Positions 25,258 through 32,591 of a DNA stretch of 64,000 nucleotides are shown one piece after another. Numbering within the stretch: position 1 is the stretch's first letter; the number at the start of each line of letters is the position of its first letter. Origin of the DNA: an uncultured Clostridia bacterium. Its GTDB lineage: Bacteria; Bacillota; Clostridia; Lachnospirales; Lachnospiraceae. Location of the stretch: the NCBI GenBank assembly GCA_948472945.1, contig CAOKVX010000004.1, positions 79,982-143,981 of the forward strand, written 5' to 3'. Under the pieces are notes generated by a model. That model saw only the letters and a program-made list of their open reading frames with translations, ran no database searches and was not told the origin of the DNA. Both the position numbers and the translations under genes were made by a program.

Positions 25258-27156
25258 ATGGCTGAAAACCTAAAACAGGAAACAAATAATTTATCTCCCC
25301 TCGCGGAGCTGCCTCTCGACAAAGTGTCGATCTACGATGAAAGGCTTAAGCGCCACGAGCGAGATAACCGCGCCTACCTCATGGAGCTCACTACAAGAAA
25401 CCTTTTGTATAATTATGAGCTCGAGGCCGCAATAACACATGACGCAAACATTCCCTGCGACATCCACGGCGGATGGGAATCGCCTACCTGTCAGCTCAGG
25501 GGGCATTTTCTGGGACACTGGCTTTCCGCGGCGGCAATGCATTACGCCGAGACCGGAGATATGGAGCTGAAAGCAAAGGCAGACGTTATTGTAGAGCGTT
25601 TGGCCGAATGCCAAAAATCAAACGGCGGAAAATGGGTTGCTTCAATACCTGAAAAATATCTTTATTTCATAGCTGACGGCCACGGAATATGGGCTCCGCA
25701 TTATACAATTCACAAGACGTTCATGGGACTTGTCGATATGTATCGCTATGCCGGAAATGAGACCGCTCTCTCTGTAGCCGATAATTTTGCCGACTGGTTT
25801 TATGAGTGGAGTGAAAGATTCGACAGGAATCAGATGGATAATATTCTCGACTTTGAGACGGGCGGCATGCTTGAAATATGGGTACAGCTCTACGACATTA
25901 CACGAAAAGACAAGTATAAAACCCTTATTGAGCGTTATTACAGACAGCGTCTGTTCATCCCTCTACTCAACGGTGAGGACCCTCTCACTAACATGCATGC
26001 AAATACTACCATACCGGAGGTTATCGCAGCGGCCGAGGCATACAATGTAACAGGAGACGAAAAATACAGGGATATAGTTACCGCATACTGGAACTCGGCT
26101 GTGACGGAGCGCGGAATGCTGGCAACAGGCGGTCAGACAAACGGCGAGATATGGAGTCCTAAAAATTCACTGTCGGCAAGACTCGGCCTCAAAACTCAGG
26201 AGCACTGCACAGTATATAATATGATGAGGCTTGCAGATTACCTGTTCAGATGGACGAGGGATGCAAAATATGCAGATTACATAGAAAGAAACCTGTACAA
26301 CGGAGTTCTCGCACAGACCTACTGGCATTGGGAACACACTAACGGATATTCACCTGAATCCCCTGATTACGGCCTTATAGCTTATTTCCTGCCTATGCGC
26401 GCAGGTGCGAGGAAAGGATGGGGCAGCAAAACAAACGACTTTTTCTGCTGCCACGGTTCAATGGTCCAGGCTAACTCGGCGTTAAACCGTTATATGTATT
26501 ATCAGGACAAATCCGACATATATGTCAATTTATATTTTGACTCGGATGCATCATTTGCCGTCGGCGGTAAAACCGTAAAAATTATGCAAAGGCGAGACCC
26601 GCTTACCGGAAGCTTCCACCTGTCAAGCACTAGCAATGGCAAACAGACTGTGAACAGGACGGCTGCTGAATACCCGCATAATCCCGATACTCTCTGCGTG
26701 TATCTTCAGATTGAGACTGATTCCGCAGCAGAGCTCAGTGTTAATGTTCGCATTCCTGAATGGATTACCGAGCCGGCCACTGTTGAGCTTAACAATAAGT
26801 TAATCGCAACTGCGGCAGAGGGCAGCTGTTTTGTAAACATACATGATACTTTCAACAACGGCGACGTAATCTGTGTTACAATGAAAATGGGCATCAGGAC
26901 CTACCCTCTTCCTGACGATGAAAACATGGTTGCATTTATGTACGGCCCTGAGGTGCTCGCAGGCCTGTGCGAAGAAGAGCGCATATTGTATACAGGCGGG
27001 GACACACCGGACAAAATTCTTGTACATGAAAACGAGCGTGAATGGGGAAGCTGGAAAAATGACTTTAAGACAGTAAACCAGCCGTCAGGTATACATTTCA
27101 TACCGCTTAACCGAATAGGATATGAGAAATACTGCGTGTATTTCCCCGTCAAATAA
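25258..27156 (+). CDS. GH127 beta-L-arabinofuranosidase
   Basis: The 632-residue protein belongs to glycoside hydrolase family 127 (formerly DUF1680), which removes beta-L-arabinofuranose from plant cell wall glycoproteins and glycans. The zinc and catalytic residues of the family are present: E315 and C317 in TQEHCTVYNMMRLADY and C397-C398 in NDFFCCHG, equivalent to the Glu-Cys and Cys-Cys pairs of the characterised Bifidobacterium enzyme. The N-terminal (alpha/alpha)6 barrel contains HFLGHWLSAAA and ADGHGIWAPHYTIHKTF. There is no signal peptide, so it acts in the cytoplasm on imported oligosaccharides. The ATG is preceded by AAAGGAAC. A bidirectional terminator follows at 27254-27294. Confidence 0.94.
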   Translation: MAENLKQETNNLSPLAELPLDKVSIYDERLKRHERDNRAYLMELTTRNLLYNYELEAAITHDANIPCDIHGGWESPTCQLRGHFLGHWLSAAAMHYAETGDMELKAKADVIVERLAECQKSNGGKWVASIPEKYLYFIADGHGIWAPHYTIHKTFMGLVDMYRYAGNETALSVADNFADWFYEWSERFDRNQMDNILDFETGGMLEIWVQLYDITRKDKYKTLIERYYRQRLFIPLLNGEDPLTNMHANTTIPEVIAAAEAYNVTGDEKYRDIVTAYWNSAVTERGMLATGGQTNGEIWSPKNSLSARLGLKTQEHCTVYNMMRLADYLFRWTRDAKYADYIERNLYNGVLAQTYWHWEHTNGYSPESPDYGLIAYFLPMRAGARKGWGSKTNDFFCCHGSMVQANSALNRYMYYQDKSDIYVNLYFDSDASFAVGGKTVKIMQRRDPLTGSFHLSSTSNGKQTVNRTAAEYPHNPDTLCVYLQIETDSAAELSVNVRIPEWITEPATVELNNKLIATAAEGSCFVNIHDTFNNGDVICVTMKMGIRTYPLPDDENMVAFMYGPEVLAGLCEEERILYTGGDTPDKILVHENEREWGSWKNDFKTVNQPSGIHFIPLNRIGYEKYCVYFPVK

Positions 27157-27253
27157 TGAATATTATATAGATTCGTATTAATGTTAATATTTATCATAAT
27201 AAAATATTAATAATATAATTTCCGTATTATTTGTATTGTTATATATCAGAAAA

Positions 27254-27294
27254 GGGTGTATATTCAAGCCATAAACCGACTTGAATATACACCC
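27254..27294. terminator. Bidirectional terminator between convergent genes
   Basis: A perfect 15-bp inverted repeat (GGGTGTATATTCAAG at 27254-27268, CTTGAATATACACCC at 27280-27294) is followed on the plus strand by CTTTAGCTTTTTT and on the minus strand by TTTTCTG. It lies between the ends of the GH127 gene and the ferritin-like gene. Confidence 0.88.
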
Positions 27295-27319
27295 CTTTAG
27301 CTTTTTTAGCTTAGTAATA

Positions 27320-27883
27320 TCAAATATTACAGTTTGCCGTCTCGTTCAACAGAGTTTTAAGCATCATAATATGGTACTCTTCATCAAGTATAATTCGCTC
27401 AAGCACAGCGTTAACATGGCGGTCATTAATCATCTTAATGTGCATCCTGTACTGGTTAATCGCAGCTTTCTCAGCCTCAATATCCGCCATAATCATACGC
27501 CTTACATTACCCGGAATATCCAAAAATTTCGGCGTCCACATTACCTGTCTTCCGTTCTGCATCCTTGCAGTGTAGTCAACTGTCCCTCCCAGCAGACAAA
27601 TGAGCTCTCCGAGCTTTTGCAAGTGCATCATTTCAGCCATTGCAATACCAAGCAGAGTTTTTGCCATAGAACATCTCTCATACGAAATACGGTTTTCATT
27701 GTTAATGTACTGCGTAATGGCGGACAATTCCGATGTGGAACCGCAGTAATCCGCGCTGAGCAGGTTCGCATAGACCGTGTTCCTCTGTTCAACCTGAATC
27801 GGCGGATACGGCATATCCACCATAATAGGCCTTATGTTCGCAAAACTACAGTTGTTTGCGTTTTCTTTTCTCTTTTCCTGCAT
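27320..27883 (-). CDS. Ferritin-like diiron-type protein
   Basis: The 187-residue soluble protein is mostly helical and fits the ferritin-like superfamily. Four helices carry the metal-ligand pattern: E in STSELSAITQYINNE, E and H in AMAEMMHLQKLGELI, E in ADIEAEKAAINQYRMHI, and E-E-H in RIILDEEYHIMMLKTLL. This is close to the CotJC/manganese catalase and rubrerythrin groups but lacks a rubredoxin domain. It may protect against oxygen or store metal, and related proteins are found in spore coats. It stands alone, convergent to GH127, with a terminator directly after the stop. The metal and reaction are not known. Confidence 0.8.
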   Translation of the reverse strand: MQEKRKENANNCSFANIRPIMVDMPYPPIQVEQRNTVYANLLSADYCGSTSELSAITQYINNENRISYERCSMAKTLLGIAMAEMMHLQKLGELICLLGGTVDYTARMQNGRQVMWTPKFLDIPGNVRRMIMADIEAEKAAINQYRMHIKMINDRHVNAVLERIILDEEYHIMMLKTLLNETANCNI

Positions 27884-27975
27884 AATATACTCCCAATATC
27901 ATTTATTAATAATATATAAATAATTGAAAGTGTTTGTGCAGAAAATTACAAATTTCCCTTTATTTTTACATGTTA

Positions 27976-29037
27976 TCATCGCCTAACTGCCTTTATTTTA
28001 GCTATTAACCTATCTGCGCCCCGCAAGGAACATTTATATAATTGAACAATTGTCGGAATCAATGTTATGAATGCTATTGCGGCAAATATTATATTCAGCG
28101 CCACGGCAATCGCGGCAAAATCCTCTGTCCTCCTGCACTCATTTTCCCAAAACGGATACATTATCCTGTTAGTCTTTGAAGAGCGCTCCCCATACTGGCT
28201 GATAACTTTACATAAAGACATAAAACCAAACCTTCTGTTCATGTCCACCACTTCAATAGACTGAACCTCTTCAACAGCGCCCTCCACCTGATCTGTATTT
28301 TCTTCTATACCAAACAGAGATTTGAGAACTTTTACAGCCTTTCCTGACAAAAGCTCCGGGTATACTGTCTCGTAACACGTTATCGCTTTCTCATTTTCAT
28401 CAGTCCCCGAATATTCATCGTAGTGCATGAATATTCGGCTTCTGATGCCGTATGTTTTCTCAGATATTTTACTATCGTTAGCCCTAACTACTCCCGCAAT
28501 GTAATAATACTTGTTGTTTATTACACATGTTTTCCCTTCTATATCTGAGCTTCCATACAGGTTCCATGCAGTGTTTTCATCAATCACAATACGGTCATGC
28601 ATAAGGTCGCTGTCACTTATATAACTGCCGGACAACAGCTCCATAGGATGAAAATAAAAGAAATCTCCACCAACAGCAGTCACATTTACTTTATACCCGC
28701 TCTTTCCGAAATCCCTAAATATCTCAAGCTGCCCCTCACAGCTGAAAGCATCAATATAATTCCTCGCAGTTTCGGATATCTCAATCGAGTCCTCAAGCAT
28801 TGTGCTCCTGTATTTCTCTTTAAAGGAATTGATTGTGTCAAGATTAATTCCCTCATCCTCCGACATATATGCGGCTGCATAGCCGCTGTCTTCCCCGTCG
28901 GCTGACCATCTTTTTTCGGGCTTCTGCATGGAAATACTGCCAACTAGGCCCGATTTATACATATTACCGGCAAATATGCACAATACACATACTATGCATA
29001 TTATATACCGCTTATGCCTATATATTAATTCCCGCAA
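27976..29037 (-). CDS. MacB-like extracytoplasmic domain protein with two membrane anchors
   Basis: The 353-residue protein has one membrane segment at the N-terminus (YIICIVCVLCIFAGNMY) and one at the C-terminus (AVALNIIFAAIAFITLIPTI) with an extracytoplasmic region between them. That region resembles the MacB_PCD domain of FtsX/MacB-type permeases: FREVNVTA-like VNVTAVGGDFFYFHPMELLS, GSYISDSDLMHDRIVIDENT and GKTCVINNKYYYIAGVVR. A normal MacB permease has four membrane segments at its C-terminal end; here only one is seen, so it is shortened or a special form. It starts at a TTG and follows the HlyD-like gene by 17 bases. No ATPase gene is adjacent. Confidence 0.75.
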   Translation of the reverse strand: MRELIYRHKRYIICIVCVLCIFAGNMYKSGLVGSISMQKPEKRWSADGEDSGYAAAYMSEDEGINLDTINSFKEKYRSTMLEDSIEISETARNYIDAFSCEGQLEIFRDFGKSGYKVNVTAVGGDFFYFHPMELLSGSYISDSDLMHDRIVIDENTAWNLYGSSDIEGKTCVINNKYYYIAGVVRANDSKISEKTYGIRSRIFMHYDEYSGTDENEKAITCYETVYPELLSGKAVKVLKSLFGIEENTDQVEGAVEEVQSIEVVDMNRRFGFMSLCKVISQYGERSSKTNRIMYPFWENECRRTEDFAAIAVALNIIFAAIAFITLIPTIVQLYKCSLRGADRLIAKIKAVRR

Positions 29038-29054
29038 GTTACCACCGTGCCTTT

Positions 29055-30758
29055 CTATTCCTTCAGTTTAACCTGTTCCCCGGGAGTGATGGCTTCTGAC
29101 GCTGCAACAATGACGTATTCATATCCATTCAAATCAGTTGATATTGCCGCACTTGTATCATTTTGCGCCAATACCTCAACATCATGTCTTGTAGCAATAT
29201 ACCTGTTGCCTAACGGAGTATTTTTTGAGTCAAGTGTTAGTACAAACTTTCCGTTGTTATCCTCAAAAACACTGCTTCGCGGTACTACCAAATCATACAT
29301 TTTACTCTCACCGCCTATAGATATTGACAGTGAATCACCCTCGTTAATGTTCTCGCCTGACACGGCAAATGTTATGACCGAGCTGCCCGGATTTTCAGCA
29401 TCAGCCGAAATTGACGCTACTGCCGCTTTTACATCACCCCAAAAATTCTCAACATTTGCAGTTTGTCCTGTCTTTACCTTTGCGGCCTGCTCTTTTGTAA
29501 CCGATACCTTGACTTCAAATCCGTCTTTGTCGGATGCGATAACCGCAAGAGGCGTTTCAGGCTGCGAAATATCGCCCGGCGCAACCGCAATATTGGCAAC
29601 CTGTCCTTCCTGTTCCGCCTTAATCTCAGTTTTTACAGAATCGGCCATGAGGTCTTCGACAAGCTTTTTCTGGGCAATAAGTTTTTGTTTCGCCGCATTA
29701 AGCTCAATCTTTTCTGTCTCCTGAGTATGGTTATCCTCTCTCTTTTTGCTCTCATACTCAAGCACAAGCGTGTTCCATGTATTCTCTTTCTCAGCTACGA
29801 GCGCCTCAGCTTCGGACTTTTGCGGAACGGAAGCTTTTAATGTCTCAATCTCTGTTGTCAACGTCGCCTGCTTAACCTTATAATTGTTGAGGTTATTGTT
29901 TGCCTTTTCTTTATTGCTCTTTGCAGTGTCAAGAAGCTTTATATTGTCGTTCGCTTTCTTAACCTCATTTTCTGCAAATGTTACATCATTCTGGGCATTC
30001 GTAACCTCTACTCCCTTGTCGCGTTTTTGTCGCTGCAGCTCCACTATGGCAGCCTGATCGCCTCCCTGTGCCTGAAGCGCAGCCAAATCAGCTTCAATGT
30101 CAGTCAGCTCATTTTTAAGAGTTGTCAGCGTGCGCTGTTTCGCAGTAAGGTCGGCCTGAAGCGTAGCCACATCTGTTTTTGCCGATAAATCAGCTATTTC
30201 GGCATCGTATGCGATTATATTGTTCTCATATTTTGTAATCTTAGCGTCATATTTCGCCAGCTTTCGCTGTTTCTTTGCTATCGCAGCGTTTTTACTGTCA
30301 ATACCGTTTAATGATTCTACAGCCTTATCATAATCATCTTTGGCATTTTTAATGGCAAGTTTTTCTTTATCATAACTGTAGTCCGTGCCAAGCAGCTTCT
30401 TCTGATACTCCGCCTGCAGTTCGACATAGGTGCTTTTGGCCGTATCAAGCTCGGTTCCATCCGACGGCTCAAGCGTGAACAGCACATCTCCGACTTTAAC
30501 AGCCTGCCCTACTTTGACATTAATCTGCTTTATAGTCCTGCTCTCCTTTAGTTTAACCTGATACCCCTTGCTAAGTTCTGCCGCTCCCGTACCCCTGATA
30601 CTCTCCTGAATCTTCCCGGAAGTAACCGCTTCTGTCGATACCTCCGGCAAATACATATTCATAATGGAATCCGAGCAGAATGTAAGAATAAGCATAACAA
30701 TAAGAAATATTATTATAGCGTTTTTAATCCATTCTTTTCTGTTTCTTAGTTTTTCCAT
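29055..30758 (-). CDS. HlyD/efflux adaptor-like membrane fusion protein
   Basis: The 567-residue protein has an N-terminal membrane anchor (IIIFLIVMLILTFCSD), then a lipoyl-like half (TIKQINVKVGQAVKVGDVLF), a long coiled coil (about residues 100-370, rich in K/E/A/L with ADLTAKQRTLTTLKNELTDI), the second lipoyl half (EIKAEQEGQVANIAVAPGDI) and beta-barrel regions (FEVKVSVTKEQAAKVKTGQT). This is the HlyD/MacA plan, and such adaptors work with MacB-type ABC exporters. It precedes the MacB-like gene at 27976, which fits a MacA-MacB pair, but the pair is embedded at the 3' end of a sugar importer operon and lacks an ATPase. The role is inferred only. Confidence 0.85.
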   Translation of the reverse strand: MEKLRNRKEWIKNAIIIFLIVMLILTFCSDSIMNMYLPEVSTEAVTSGKIQESIRGTGAAELSKGYQVKLKESRTIKQINVKVGQAVKVGDVLFTLEPSDGTELDTAKSTYVELQAEYQKKLLGTDYSYDKEKLAIKNAKDDYDKAVESLNGIDSKNAAIAKKQRKLAKYDAKITKYENNIIAYDAEIADLSAKTDVATLQADLTAKQRTLTTLKNELTDIEADLAALQAQGGDQAAIVELQRQKRDKGVEVTNAQNDVTFAENEVKKANDNIKLLDTAKSNKEKANNNLNNYKVKQATLTTEIETLKASVPQKSEAEALVAEKENTWNTLVLEYESKKREDNHTQETEKIELNAAKQKLIAQKKLVEDLMADSVKTEIKAEQEGQVANIAVAPGDISQPETPLAVIASDKDGFEVKVSVTKEQAAKVKTGQTANVENFWGDVKAAVASISADAENPGSSVITFAVSGENINEGDSLSISIGGESKMYDLVVPRSSVFEDNNGKFVLTLDSKNTPLGNRYIATRHDVEVLAQNDTSAAISTDLNGYEYVIVAASEAITPGEQVKLKE

Positions 30759-30779
30759 TATTCACTTTCACCTTCCCTT

Positions 30780-31694
30780 CTAACCTTTAAGCCCGCCGGC
30801 ATATGTTATTCCGTCTATAAGGTATTCCTCGCTGTATAAAAACAAAAGAATACACGGAATCATATATATTGAAGCCACCGCAAATGCAAGGCCGACTTCT
30901 CCCTGATTAATCTGCGCGAGGAACACGCTAAGCGGATGCTTATCCGCATCTGAGAGCATTATAAGCGGCTGTTCAACCATATTCCAGTAATCTATAAATA
31001 CAAGAATTGCAACAGAGACTATTACACCCTTGCATAGCGGAATATATATTTTAGTAAATATGTTCCATTCATTCGCCCCGTCCATCTTGGCGGCTTCTAC
31101 ATATGACGACGGAATCCTTCTCATATATTTTGTGAGTATGAACACGCTGAACGGCGAAAATATTCCCGGAAGAATAATTGACCAGTACGTGTTAAGAGTA
31201 CCCATCCAGTTTGCCACCATAAAATTGGGGACAAGCGTTACCTGATAAGGCATAAGCATAAGTATTATATATACAAAGAACATTAACTCCTTAAGCCGCC
31301 CTTTAAACCTCGCAAAACTGTATGAAGCCCCAAGCGCCACTAATATCTGAAATATTAGTATAGGTATTACCAGATTTACTGAATTCCAAAACTTGAACAG
31401 GTATTCAGGGCTCTTAAAAAGCACCGACGCATACTGGGAAAGCGTAACCCTTGAGGGCCTTATTTTTATCTTCACCTTATCGTTCTTATATGTCGTATCT
31501 TTCTGCTGGTCATACGACCACCACTCATTCGTCTCCTCCTGATCTTTAAAGACCATTCCGTAATGAGCCATTATTTCCGTAGACGACATAAACGAATTGG
31601 CAAATGTAACAATTGTCGGATATAGGAATACAAGTGCAAATACCGCCGCAAGTATAGTTCCAAACAACCGTGCAATAATTTTTTTACGACGCAC
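30780..31694 (-). CDS. Carbohydrate ABC transporter permease (MalG type)
   Basis: The 304-residue membrane protein has six membrane segments. The family EAA loop reads YVEAAKMDGANEWNIFTKIY. Between membrane segments 1 and 2 there is a larger extracytoplasmic loop than usual (about residues 30-85, with KNDKVKIKIRPSRVT). It starts at a GTG directly after the stop of the MalF-type gene and is the second permease of the importer. The substrate is not known; the divergent AraC-type regulator and the large binding protein suggest a plant-derived oligosaccharide. Confidence 0.9.
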   Translation of the reverse strand: MRRKKIIARLFGTILAAVFALVFLYPTIVTFANSFMSSTEIMAHYGMVFKDQEETNEWWSYDQQKDTTYKNDKVKIKIRPSRVTLSQYASVLFKSPEYLFKFWNSVNLVIPILIFQILVALGASYSFARFKGRLKELMFFVYIILMLMPYQVTLVPNFMVANWMGTLNTYWSIILPGIFSPFSVFILTKYMRRIPSSYVEAAKMDGANEWNIFTKIYIPLCKGVIVSVAILVFIDYWNMVEQPLIMLSDADKHPLSVFLAQINQGEVGLAFAVASIYMIPCILLFLYSEEYLIDGITYAGGLKG

Positions 31695-32573
31695 CTACTC
31701 TTCCACTTCCTTTCCAAACCTGTTTTCCACAATAAACAATATTCCTATTATTATTATCATGAACACACACATTATTATTGCAGCCGTGGATATCTTAGGA
31801 TAATCGAGTTTTTCAAACTGATTATTCATAAAATGCTGCAGATAATATATGTTTCCATACGGATAACCCCCTGTCAGAAGATATACTTCACGGAATATTT
31901 TAAATGAATTGATAAGGGAAATAATCGTCACAAAAAATATTGTCGGCGAAAGGTACCTCAGTTTTATTTTACAGAATATCTGAAAGCGGTTCGCATTCTC
32001 AAGCCTCGCAACCTCTATAAGGTCCTTTGGTATATTTCCGAGACCCGCCATGAAAAGTATCATGTTATACCCAAGGTTCTTCCACAAAAACAGGCTGAGG
32101 ACTATAAGCTGGTTATACTTCGAGTCAAGCCAGTCTATAGGGTTTCCCCCCATTTCCGCAACAATGCTGTTAAGCGCCCCGTGTGTGTGGAATATAACCT
32201 GCCAGACAAGCACTATAGATGCAACCGGTACAACTAGAGGACTTAGAAATATTGTTCTAAACTGACTCTTGAACGGAATTTTGCAGTCAAGAAGCATTGC
32301 CAAAAGCAAAGATAAAATAACCGCAAGCGGAACAGAAATCAGCGAAAACACAAACGTATTAGTAATCGCAGACTGAAACGCTGAATTCTGCATAACATTG
32401 ACAAAATTGTCGATTCCAACAAAATTCTTTTTTACCGGATTGTCAAGAAGGCTGTAATATACTATTACAAAAAACGGGAGAACAAAGAATATAAGCACTC
32501 CCAGCCCGCTCGGGGCCAGGAATGATACAGACTTTATTTTTTCAATTATTTTTTTTTTCTGACGAGTATTCAT
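31695..32573 (-). CDS. Carbohydrate ABC transporter permease (MalF/UgpA type)
   Basis: The 292-residue protein has six membrane segments and the sugar permease EAA loop (IEVARLENANRFQIFCKIKL). GLGNIPKDLIEVARLE and the early LAPSGLGVLIFFVLPFFVIV are typical of UgpA/LplB-like permeases. It follows the large binding protein gene by 18 bases and ends immediately before the second permease. No ATPase is encoded in the operon; such operons usually share a common MsmX-type ATPase encoded elsewhere. Confidence 0.9.
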   Translation of the reverse strand: MNTRQKKKIIEKIKSVSFLAPSGLGVLIFFVLPFFVIVYYSLLDNPVKKNFVGIDNFVNVMQNSAFQSAITNTFVFSLISVPLAVILSLLLAMLLDCKIPFKSQFRTIFLSPLVVPVASIVLVWQVIFHTHGALNSIVAEMGGNPIDWLDSKYNQLIVLSLFLWKNLGYNMILFMAGLGNIPKDLIEVARLENANRFQIFCKIKLRYLSPTIFFVTIISLINSFKIFREVYLLTGGYPYGNIYYLQHFMNNQFEKLDYPKISTAAIIMCVFMIIIIGILFIVENRFGKEVEE

Positions 32574-32591
32574 TTTACATCAGTCCATTCA

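Noticed and set aside
27976..29037. Complete MacB-type permease
   Set aside because: Only one C-terminal membrane segment is visible, whereas MacB permeases have three after the extracytoplasmic domain, and no ATPase lies nearby.
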